From NCBI GenBank assembly GCA_900316265.1, contig ONCH01000018.1, forward strand, positions 26,807-90,806: a DNA stretch of 64,000 bases, written 5' to 3'. Shown here piece after piece: positions 16,377-23,077 of the stretch. Below the pieces are notes generated by a model that was not told where the DNA came from, searched no databases, and saw only the letters and a list, made by a program, of their open reading frames with translations. This stretch comes from an uncultured Prevotellaceae bacterium (GTDB lineage Bacteria > Bacteroidota > Bacteroidia > Bacteroidales > Bacteroidaceae). A program made the position numbers and the translations under genes. Position 1 is the stretch's first letter; every line of letters begins with the position of its first letter.

Positions 16377-17438
16377 ATGGGAAAATTAGCTGTATACAAA
16401 TATGCTGCCGCCATGTTTCTGGTTATCCAGATTGTGGTGAGCCTCTTCACACTTGTCGGACTCTTCGGTGGTAACGTGACGCCTGTAGGCAATACGGCGC
16501 GAGCCATGTGTGTTTATGTCCTGCCTGTGCTCATCATAGCTAACGCTTTACTTACTATCTATTGGCTCATCCGTCGCAGATGGTTACTGGCACTTATTCC
16601 AGTTCTTACTATTGCTTGCTGTATTCCTTACATCGGCACCTATTATCAGTTTAACTTGGACGACCCACAACAGAACACCCAGAGCGGTTTGAAGATTGCC
16701 TCCTACAATGTGGCTATGTTCGGACGTGAAACCTCGGGCTTCATGGCTCAGGACATCCTTGCCGAGATGCGTCGCCAGAAAGTTGACGTGCTCTGTCTGC
16801 AGGAGTACAACGAAGTGAGCGGTGACAAGAAGAATTCTGAGAGTTACAAAGAGTATTTCCCTTATATGCAGGTAGGTCGCGACGATATGGTTATCTTCAG
16901 TCGTTACCCCATCACCGCCAATAAGACCATCCTCTTTGAAGAGACGAATAACAGCGCCATGTGGGTCGATATCGACGTTAAAGGCAGCGAGTTCCGCGTT
17001 TTCAATATTCACCTGGAGACTACGGGTATCAACCGCACACTCCACAAGGCTGGAAAGTTGATGGCTCAAGGTGGACAGGTGGACAACAACCGTCTGATTA
17101 ATGCCATTGTGGGTAATTACATGATGGGTATGATGTTCCGCTCTGGACAGGCTATCACCGTTGCCAACGAAAAACGCGAATCTGACAAGCCCGTCATCCT
17201 CTGCGGTGACTTTAACGACGTCCCCTACTCCTTTGTATATAATACGGTAAAAGGCGACATGGTTGACGGTTTTAAGGAGTGTGGTGCCGGTTGGATGTAT
17301 ACCTATCGCGGCATGAAGAACAAGCCCGTACGCATCGACTATATTTTCCACGACGAAAGCATCAAGGGTATCTCATACTACAAGACGGACCTGACCTATT
17401 CAGACCACTTCCCCGTATTCATGAAGATTGCCTTATAA
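16377..17438 (+). CDS. Membrane-anchored endonuclease/exonuclease/phosphatase family protein
   Basis: 353 residues with three hydrophobic helices at the N-terminus (about 8-28, 42-62, 68-88), then an EEP domain facing the periplasm. Seen are KIASYNVAMFG, the metal glutamate in LCLQEYNE, FNIHLETTG, CGDFNDVPYS and the terminal catalytic SDHFPVF. The fold covers nucleases, sphingomyelinases and phosphatases; the substrate cannot be read from sequence. It is in a probable operon with the hybrid kinase and ends before a strong bidirectional terminator. Confidence 0.85.
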   Translation: MGKLAVYKYAAAMFLVIQIVVSLFTLVGLFGGNVTPVGNTARAMCVYVLPVLIIANALLTIYWLIRRRWLLALIPVLTIACCIPYIGTYYQFNLDDPQQNTQSGLKIASYNVAMFGRETSGFMAQDILAEMRRQKVDVLCLQEYNEVSGDKKNSESYKEYFPYMQVGRDDMVIFSRYPITANKTILFEETNNSAMWVDIDVKGSEFRVFNIHLETTGINRTLHKAGKLMAQGGQVDNNRLINAIVGNYMMGMMFRSGQAITVANEKRESDKPVILCGDFNDVPYSFVYNTVKGDMVDGFKECGAGWMYTYRGMKNKPVRIDYIFHDESIKGISYYKTDLTYSDHFPVFMKIAL

Positions 17439-17455
17439 AGACATTTATCATACAA

Positions 17456-17487
17456 CAAGAAACCCTCGCAATTGCGAGGGTTCTTTG
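17456..17487 (+). terminator. Bidirectional terminator
   Basis: A perfect 22-bp palindrome, AACCCTCGCA/ATTGCGAGGGTT type, at 17461-17482, followed by TTCTTTGTT on plus and by a similar T-rich run on minus. It separates the EEP gene from the convergent alaX gene. Confidence 0.9.
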
Positions 17488-17521
17488 TTATATCAGACAA
17501 TCTTGAAATACACTCGGCAAA

Positions 17522-17986
17522 TCAGACTATCTTAAAGCGCACTCTGAACGAATGTTCGTGCTCATCCCAGTTGGTTCCTAACATCTCAAAGCGACCTATC
17601 TGCGCAGTGGAGCGAACATGTTTTCCAATACAAGGACAAACATCATAGTCGCCAATACGTACCAGTCGGATGCTATCACTGACATCGCTGGGCAGTCGGT
17701 CGGCATGCACTCCTTCTGGCAACTCACTCAGAGGCACCACCTCGAAGGTAACGGGCAAGTCTTCTTCTATCAACCGCTGCATCTCACGCTCAATTTCTTT
17801 CTCTTCCTGACGCGTGGGTTTGTGGTCAATGTGGAAGCTCATCTTGCTCTTCTTGCGCTCAATATGTGCATTATACGAACGTTCACAACCAAACAGGCGA
17901 ATCATCACCTGGTTAAGCAGATGCTCCGCAGTATGTGCTGGCGGGAACTCTTCTTTGTTGTGATCGTTGAATTGATAGTCTTCCAT
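17522..17986 (-). CDS. AlaX-like aminoacyl-tRNA editing protein
   Basis: Stand-alone editing domain that deacylates misacylated tRNA, in this family usually Ser- or Gly-tRNA(Ala). 154 residues. The zinc-binding HxxxH lies in PAHTAEHLL (His18, His22) and the CxxxH in CPCIGKHV (Cys119, His123), the signature of the threonyl/alanyl-tRNA synthetase second additional domain. It lacks the N-terminal glycine-rich part of longer AlaX types. It starts 1 nt after the amylase stop codon, so it is coupled to the upstream genes fabD and amylase. Confidence 0.85.
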   Translation of the reverse strand: MEDYQFNDHNKEEFPPAHTAEHLLNQVMIRLFGCERSYNAHIERKKSKMSFHIDHKPTRQEEKEIEREMQRLIEEDLPVTFEVVPLSELPEGVHADRLPSDVSDSIRLVRIGDYDVCPCIGKHVRSTAQIGRFEMLGTNWDEHEHSFRVRFKIV

Positions 17987-17987
17987 C

Positions 17988-19649
17988 TCACTTCTTACAC
18001 TTCACCTTCCACACCCTACCGCTACGAGCGCCGACATTCATACGCACCGCGCCGTCTGGACGCAGCATCATAGACAGCTTCTCTTTGCTTAAGAGATCCG
18101 TAGCCATTGCCGTACACTCTTTTATCTTCAGATAGTCAAAGGCATGAGCAGGCAGATTGACGTCAACGTCCACATCCTGGTCGTCGAAATTGGCAACCAC
18201 CAGCAAGAGGTCGTTGTCAGCCTTGCGCAGGAAGGCATACTGACGCTGTAAGTGACCGTTCACATACATGAGGTCAAAGAAAGCACCATCGCTGACAGCT
18301 TTCTCCTTACGGGCAATGAGCATGGTCTTCTTATGGATGTCGAAGAGTTGCTGCTCGTCGGCAGTCAGCTTCTTCTGGGCAGCACGACAAAGGGTATCTA
18401 CACTCCAATAGTCGAAGATGGTGGTGCGCCCGTCGTTACCACTGAAGCCCTCACAATCCATGCCGCGTTCTCCATATTCCTCGCCGGCATACAGCATAAA
18501 CGGATTCTGCTGCATCAATACAGAGGCTATCATGGCAGGAACACCCTTGCGTCCGTCAGCAGCAAAGAAGTCGCTGGCAATACGCTGTTCGTCGTGGTTC
18601 TCCAGGAAATAGAGCATGTGTTCCCGGATATCGTCGGTCTGTTGCCAGGCATTGCTGATGGCTGACGTCGGTGCATGATGACAGATAACGCTACGCATCG
18701 TGTCATACATACCCACCTTGTCGTACAACCAGTCGAAACCATTTAGCAGGTAGCGACGATAGTCGTAGGGATTATACACCTCGCCAATGAACTTGATGTC
18801 GGGGAAGTCCTCACGAACGGTCTTCGTGGCAAAGCGCCAGAACTCGGCAGGTACCATCTCAGCCATATCGCAACGGAAGGCATCCACTCCTTTGGAAGCC
18901 CAGAAGAGCAGGATTTCCGTCATCTTGTACCACGTGTCGGGAATGGGGTCGAAGTAACCGATGCGCCCGGCATAGTAGTCAACGCCGTAGTTCAGCTTGA
19001 CAGTCTCATACCAGTCGGTCTTCGACGGTGCATTATCGAAATGATCATTACCCGTAGCCTTGGCAGGATCCTCGATATAAGCCTCCTTCTCCCCCTGATA
19101 GAGGTCGAAAAACGGTGTAAAGCGCTCGCCCGGGCAATAGTAGAAGTTGTTCTGCGGATTGAAGCCCTGTTGAGGGTCGTCATCAGCACCAAGATCCACC
19201 ACCCCCTGAGGCTTGCAGACTGAGTGATACTGGCGAGCCACATGGTTGGGCACGAAGTCGATGACCATCTTCAGACCAGCAGCATGGGTACGCTCCACGA
19301 GTTGCTCAAACTCCTGCATACGTTCATTGACATTGACAGCCAAGTCGGGGTCAACATCATAGTAGTCGGTAATAGCATAGGGCGATCCAGCCTTACCCTT
19401 CACCACAGCAGGATGCTGGCGGGGAATACCATACTTACTATAATCGGTCTGCGTCGCATGACGGATAATACCCGTATACCACACATGACTGACACCCATA
19501 GCAGCAATATCCTTCAGCACCTTGGGTGTGAAGTCTGCCAACTTGCCACAACCGTTTTCGGCAATCGTGCCGTCAACCTTGCGGGTAACGTTGCGATTGC
19601 CGAAAAGGCGGGTAAATATTTGATAAATAATGACTTTATCCACGTTCAA
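17988..19649 (-). CDS. Alpha-amylase family glycosyl hydrolase (GH13)
   Basis: 553 residues with no signal peptide, so cytoplasmic. The four GH13 regions are visible: VIDFVPNHV (I), GVDAFRCDMAEMVP with the nucleophile Asp (II), KFIGEVYNP with the acid/base Glu (III) and FLENHDEQRI (IV). The opening VDKVIIYQIFTRLFGN is typical of Bacteroidetes cytoplasmic alpha-glucan hydrolases. Exact specificity is undetermined. It lies 35 nt after fabD and 1 nt before alaX in one apparent operon. Confidence 0.9.
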   Translation of the reverse strand: MNVDKVIIYQIFTRLFGNRNVTRKVDGTIAENGCGKLADFTPKVLKDIAAMGVSHVWYTGIIRHATQTDYSKYGIPRQHPAVVKGKAGSPYAITDYYDVDPDLAVNVNERMQEFEQLVERTHAAGLKMVIDFVPNHVARQYHSVCKPQGVVDLGADDDPQQGFNPQNNFYYCPGERFTPFFDLYQGEKEAYIEDPAKATGNDHFDNAPSKTDWYETVKLNYGVDYYAGRIGYFDPIPDTWYKMTEILLFWASKGVDAFRCDMAEMVPAEFWRFATKTVREDFPDIKFIGEVYNPYDYRRYLLNGFDWLYDKVGMYDTMRSVICHHAPTSAISNAWQQTDDIREHMLYFLENHDEQRIASDFFAADGRKGVPAMIASVLMQQNPFMLYAGEEYGERGMDCEGFSGNDGRTTIFDYWSVDTLCRAAQKKLTADEQQLFDIHKKTMLIARKEKAVSDGAFFDLMYVNGHLQRQYAFLRKADNDLLLVVANFDDQDVDVDVNLPAHAFDYLKIKECTAMATDLLSKEKLSMMLRPDGAVRMNVGARSGRVWKVKCKK

Positions 19650-19684
19650 AGTTTTGTTTATTAGTTATTGGTATTGTATAATGG

Positions 19685-20578
19685 TTATTGCTCGATTCCG
19701 TGTGCAGTCACTTCACTGTTAATCTTGGCAATCATACCGCGAAGGGCCTTGCCAGGACCACACTCTGTGAAGTCAGTAGCACCGTCAGCAATCATGTTCT
19801 GCACAATCTGAGTCCAGCGAACACTGCTGGTCAGCTGAGCAATCAGGTTCTGCTTAATCTCAGCAGGATCAGTATGAGGCAGTGCATCAACGTTCTGGTA
19901 AACGGGGCACTTCGGAGCCTTGAATTCTGTCTTCTCAATGGCGGCCTGCAACTCGTCCTTGGCAGACTGCATCAGTGGAGAGTGGAAAGCACCACCTACC
20001 TTCAGGGGCAGAGCGCGCTTAGCACCAGCGGCCTTCAGCTGCTCGCAAGCCTCGTTGATGGCATCAATATCGCCAGAGATAACCAGCTGGCCAGGGTTGT
20101 TAAAGTTGGCAGCAACGCAGATACCCTTGCCCATCTTGCTGACCTCATCGCAAACCTCCAAGACCTTCTCGTCGGGAAGACCGATGATAGCAGCCATTGT
20201 CGAGGGCTGAGCCTCACAAGCCTTCTGCATAGCCATAGCACGGGCATATACCAGTTTCAGGCCATCCTCAAACGACAGCGCACCAGCAGCAACCAGTGCA
20301 GAAAACTCACCCAGTGAGTGACCGGCAACCATCTTCGGGTCGAAGGCATCGCCCAAACAAATGGCAGTAATCACGCTGTGCAGGAATACGGCAGGCTGTG
20401 TTACCTTCGTCTGCTTCAGGTCTTCGTCAGTACCTTCAAACATAATGTCAGTAATGCGATAACCCAGAATTTCGTTAGCCTTCTCAAACAATTCTTTTGC
20501 AGTCTCGTTGTTGTCATACAGGTCCTTACCCATACCAACAAACTGTGCCCCCTGACCGGGGAAAACAAATGCTTTCAT
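19685..20578 (-). CDS. fabD: Malonyl-CoA:ACP transacylase
   Basis: Loads malonate from CoA onto acyl carrier protein for fatty-acid synthesis. 297 residues: FPGQGAQFVGMGKDLYD at the N-terminus, the nucleophile serine in GHSLGEFSALVAAG, the catalytic histidine in VGGAFHSPLM, and a C-terminal ECGPGKALRGMI. Heads a minus-strand operon with amylase and alaX; its promoter faces the tRNA-Ser promoter. Confidence 0.96.
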   Translation of the reverse strand: MKAFVFPGQGAQFVGMGKDLYDNNETAKELFEKANEILGYRITDIMFEGTDEDLKQTKVTQPAVFLHSVITAICLGDAFDPKMVAGHSLGEFSALVAAGALSFEDGLKLVYARAMAMQKACEAQPSTMAAIIGLPDEKVLEVCDEVSKMGKGICVAANFNNPGQLVISGDIDAINEACEQLKAAGAKRALPLKVGGAFHSPLMQSAKDELQAAIEKTEFKAPKCPVYQNVDALPHTDPAEIKQNLIAQLTSSVRWTQIVQNMIADGATDFTECGPGKALRGMIAKINSEVTAHGIEQ

Positions 20579-20622
20579 CTTTCTTTTAATATATTAAATA
20601 TGTACGTTTTCAAAACCGTCTG

Positions 20623-20653
20623 CAAAGGTACTCATTTTTTTCAAAAAAACCAA
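20623..20653 (-). promoter_or_regulatory. Promoter of fabD
   Basis: Minus-strand -7 box TACCTTTG at 20623-20630 with TTGG at 20650-20653 about 19 nt upstream. Confidence 0.6.
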
Positions 20654-20660
20654 GATATCT

Positions 20661-20692
20661 TTTGGATATTTCAGAAAAACATAGTACCTTTG
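20661..20692 (+). promoter_or_regulatory. Promoter of tRNA-Ser and thioesterase
   Basis: TTTG at 20661-20664, 20-nt spacer, then TACCTTTG at 20685-20692: a full Bacteroidetes-type promoter. The leader up to the tRNA is about 90 nt and contains inverted arms GAGAGTT/GACTCTC. Confidence 0.7.
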
Positions 20693-20784
20693 CACACGCA
20701 AAACGCGAAAGAGAGTTCGATTTCAATTGACTCTCCTCACGCTCGACAAAATGAGAGCACGCTCTCTTTTGTTCTCACATATTC

Positions 20785-20872
20785 GGAGAGTTGGCAGAGT
20801 GATCGATCGCGCTGGACTCGAAATCCGGTATACCCTTTTCGGGTATCGGGGGTTTGAATCCCTCACTCTCCG
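20785..20872 (+). tRNA. tRNA-Ser (anticodon CGA)
   Basis: 88-nt class II tRNA. The acceptor arms GGAGAGT (20785-20791) and ACTCTCC (20865-20871) pair fully, with discriminator G at 20872. The anticodon stem CTGGA/TCCGG encloses loop CTCGAAA, giving CGA, which reads UCG. The long variable arm TACCC-TTTTC-GGGTA and a GGTTTGAATCC T-arm are typical of tRNA-Ser. The 3' CCA is not encoded. Confidence 0.96.
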
Positions 20873-20926
20873 CAAGAACAAGCAAAAGGGAATCGAATGG
20901 TTCCCTTTCATTCTAGACTTAACAAG

Positions 20927-21358
20927 ATGAAGATGATAAAAGAAGAAAACATAGCGTATCGCCACATTTTACCACTCCAAATACGTTTCAACGACGTTGA
21001 CAAGTTCGGACATGTCAACAATACCGTATATTTCCAATTCTACGACACGGCAAAGACAGACTATATCGCCTCCGTCTGCAAGGGTGTCGACTGGGAACGT
21101 CTGGCCATTGTCGTAGTCAAAATTGAAGCAGAATTCCTTGCACAAATCAAGGGCGACAGCCATATAGCAGGCCGCACACGCGTCACCAAGATTGGCAACA
21201 AGAGCTTCCACCTGGAGCAGGACGTCATTGATATTGACACACAGGAAGTAAAGAGCCGATGCCTCTCCATCATGGTGCTATTCGATTTGGAACATCAGCA
21301 GACCATTCCCCTCCCTGACGAATGGCGCCAAGCTATCAGTATCTATGAAGGATTCTAA
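20927..21358 (+). CDS. Hotdog-fold acyl-CoA thioesterase
   Basis: 143 residues of the 4-hydroxybenzoyl-CoA thioesterase (YbgC-like) group. The N-terminal LQIRFNDVDKFGHVNNTVYFQFYD carries the catalytic Asp and the conserved HVNN turn; the remainder is a single hotdog fold ending LPDEWRQAI. It hydrolyses acyl-CoA thioesters; the acyl group cannot be read. I chose ATG 20927 because the upstream frame runs into the tRNA precursor. It starts 54 nt after the tRNA, so both probably share a promoter. Confidence 0.88.
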   Translation: MKMIKEENIAYRHILPLQIRFNDVDKFGHVNNTVYFQFYDTAKTDYIASVCKGVDWERLAIVVVKIEAEFLAQIKGDSHIAGRTRVTKIGNKSFHLEQDVIDIDTQEVKSRCLSIMVLFDLEHQQTIPLPDEWRQAISIYEGF

Positions 21359-21373
21359 TTAAAAATTAGCAAG

Positions 21374-21438
21374 AAAACAAGGTTCACCGTCACACCTAAC
21401 GCACATTATTTCAGTACGTTAGGTGTGACACTTGTTTT
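21374..21438 (+). terminator. Long inverted repeat, probable terminator
   Basis: Inner arms GTCACACCTAACG (21389-21401) and CGTTAGGTGTGAC (21417-21429) are perfect over 13 bp. Outer arms AAAACAAG (21374-21381) and CTTGTTTT (21431-21438) add 8 bp across a bulge, ending in a T-run. It lies 15 nt after the thioesterase stop. Confidence 0.75.
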
Positions 21439-21571
21439 TAGCCCTATCGTATCATAGTGCCTGGAGTAATTTTTCTTTACACCATATCAAAAATAATGTT
21501 AAATTAGGTTGGTTTTCTGCCTTTTTTTTTACAAACAATCCCCTATTACCCTGCCTCCTTCTCAAGTAAGC

Positions 21572-21612
21572 CTAATACGTAACCTACTTAGCTGTAGTTA
21601 GTTACGTATTAG
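21572..21612 (+). repeat. Inverted repeat in intergenic region
   Basis: Arms CTAATACGTAAC (21572-21583) and GTTACGTATTAG (21601-21612), 12 bp perfect, loop 17 nt, no T-run. One of four dyads in the 480-nt stretch between the thioesterase and the lipoprotein gene; no gene is seen in that stretch (21359-21840). Confidence 0.65.
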
Positions 21613-21666
21613 CCTATCTCACTTCCTGTACCAGCCTTCCTTCTTTTCCTTATCAACTATTTTCGC

Positions 21667-21730
21667 TATGTGCGACGGCCGTCGCACATATATTTGATAG
21701 TTGTCGCAGATATCTGCGACAACCGTCGCA
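21667..21730 (+). repeat. Two adjacent 24-bp perfect palindromes with a GTCGCA motif
   Basis: Palindrome one spans 21667-21690 (half-site TATGTGCGACGG). Palindrome two spans 21700-21723 (half-site GTTGTCGCAGAT). A fifth GTCGCA lies at 21725-21730. The hexamer GTCGCA or its complement occurs five times in 60 nt. They lie 58 nt upstream of the lipoprotein promoter, consistent with a cluster of binding sites for a dimeric regulator or with an extragenic palindromic element. Palindromes are seen directly; the role is unknown. Confidence 0.7.
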
Positions 21731-21787
21731 AAATAAAAGAATATTATGACGTATTTCCAATTCACACAAAAGGAAAAGGAGAAAAAG

Positions 21788-21818
21788 TTGGAAGTTACAA
21801 AAAAAGTTTCTACCTTTG
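21788..21818 (+). promoter_or_regulatory. Promoter of the small lipoprotein gene
   Basis: TTGG at 21788-21791, 19-nt spacer, TACCTTTG at 21811-21818, then 22 nt to the ATG. Confidence 0.65.
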
Positions 21819-21840
21819 CAACGCAGAAATAAAGAAGACA

Positions 21841-22230
21841 ATGAAGAAGATAATCATTATGATAGTAGCTGGCATACTGTTAGCTGCATGCCAAGAGTCG
21901 CTGGAAGAGCGTTGTGCACGTGAGGCCAAGGAGTACACACAGAAGAATTGTCCGCGCCATATAGACACGGAGATAGTGTTGGACAGCATGACGTTCGACA
22001 AGGATAGTCATACCATCGGCTACTATTATACTTTGCAAGGCTCGTTGGACAATCCGCTGAGGGTGGACAGCGCTCAATTTAGTGAGGCATTACTCCTGGA
22101 AGTGAAGAATTCAACGAACCTGAAGCTGTACAAGGATGCTGGCTACTCGTTCCGATACACCTACCACTCAGAAAAAGATAGCGGAACGAAGCTCTTTGAA
22201 GCTACGTTCCGCGAAAATGATTATCGGTGA
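21841..22230 (+). CDS. Small lipoprotein of unknown function
   Basis: 129 residues: signal with lipobox LLAAC (Cys17), then ESLEERCAREAKEYTQKNCP and a C-terminal half of alternating strands ending KLFEATFRENDYR. It contains three cysteines after cleavage (17, 26, 37). I do not recognise a family beyond general Prevotella small lipoproteins. It has its own promoter and lies downstream of the unusual palindrome cluster, convergent with yebC. Confidence 0.75.
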   Translation: MKKIIIMIVAGILLAACQESLEERCAREAKEYTQKNCPRHIDTEIVLDSMTFDKDSHTIGYYYTLQGSLDNPLRVDSAQFSEALLLEVKNSTNLKLYKDAGYSFRYTYHSEKDSGTKLFEATFRENDYR

Positions 22231-22264
22231 TTGTCGTTGACGGAATCAACGACGATACTGATGA

Positions 22265-23002
22265 TTATTCCTCGATGCCCTCGGGCTTCATGTTGGTGTA
22301 CACGGTCTGTACATCGTCGAAGTCCTCGAGTTTCTCAATCATCTTGTCGATGGTCTCACGCTCCTCGGGAGTAACGTCCTTGAGGTCGTTAGGAATGCGG
22401 GTGAACTCAGCACCCGTTACCTCGAAACCGTTCTCCTCCAGGTGCTTCTGGATGGCACCGAATGAAGAGGGATCGCCATAGATGGTGATGCTGTTCTCCT
22501 CTTCGTCCTCGTCGTACTCATCCTCTACGCCGTAGTCGATGAGGTCGAGAATCATCTCGTCCATATCCAGCCCGTCTTTCTTCTTGAAGGTGAACACGCA
22601 CTTGTGGTCGAACAGGAACGACAGAGAACCCTGAGTACCCAGGTTACCATTGAACTTGTTGAATACTGAGCGGACGTCACCCACGGTACGGGTGGTGTTG
22701 TCGGTCAGGGTGTCAACGAAGATGGCTACTCCGTGAGGGCCATATCCCTCGTAGGTTACCTCCTTATAGTCGCTCTGGTCTTTACCCATAGCGTTCTTGA
22801 TGGCACGTTCGATATTGTCCTTCGGCATGTTCTCGCGCTTAGCGTTGGCAATGATAGCACGCAGTGCAGGGTTCATGTCGGGCTCTGGACCGCCAGCCTT
22901 CACAGCGATAGCGATCTGCTTGCCAATCTTGGTGAATGTCTTGGCCATGTGGCCCCATCTCTTCAATTTCGCAGCTTTGCGATATTCAAATGCTCTTCCC
23001 AT
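22265..23002 (-). CDS. yebC: YebC/PmpR family protein (TACO1-like)
   Basis: 245 residues, full length. The N-terminus MGRAFEYRKAAKLKRWGHMAKTFTKIGKQI and the middle GGPEPDMNPALRAIIANAKRENMPKDNIERAIKNA are diagnostic. Family members act as transcription regulators or, as shown for some, relieve ribosome stalling at proline-rich stretches. The acidic loop EDEYDEDEEENS (about 165-176) is typical. Gene lies 75 nt downstream of pheT on the same strand. Confidence 0.95.
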   Translation of the reverse strand: MGRAFEYRKAAKLKRWGHMAKTFTKIGKQIAIAVKAGGPEPDMNPALRAIIANAKRENMPKDNIERAIKNAMGKDQSDYKEVTYEGYGPHGVAIFVDTLTDNTTRTVGDVRSVFNKFNGNLGTQGSLSFLFDHKCVFTFKKKDGLDMDEMILDLIDYGVEDEYDEDEEENSITIYGDPSSFGAIQKHLEENGFEVTGAEFTRIPNDLKDVTPEERETIDKMIEKLEDFDDVQTVYTNMKPEGIEE

Positions 23003-23008
23003 TGTTTT

Positions 23009-23072
23009 ATTATTTTTATTTTCGTTATTTCGTTATGACGTTATTACGGTATTACGAGATTTCGTTATTACG
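23009..23072 (-). repeat. Low-complexity spacer between pheT and yebC
   Basis: The gap repeats CGTTAT/CGTTATT and ACGAGATTTCGTTATTACGAG units, giving a short imperfect tandem and inverted pattern. No -7 box is obvious, so yebC may be read through from pheT. Confidence 0.4.
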
Positions 23073-23077
23073 AGACC

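Noticed and set aside
20927-21358. Start of the thioesterase at 20897
   Set aside because: The extra ten codons lie directly behind the tRNA in its 3' trailer and are not family-like; the ATG at 20927 gives the normal N-terminus.
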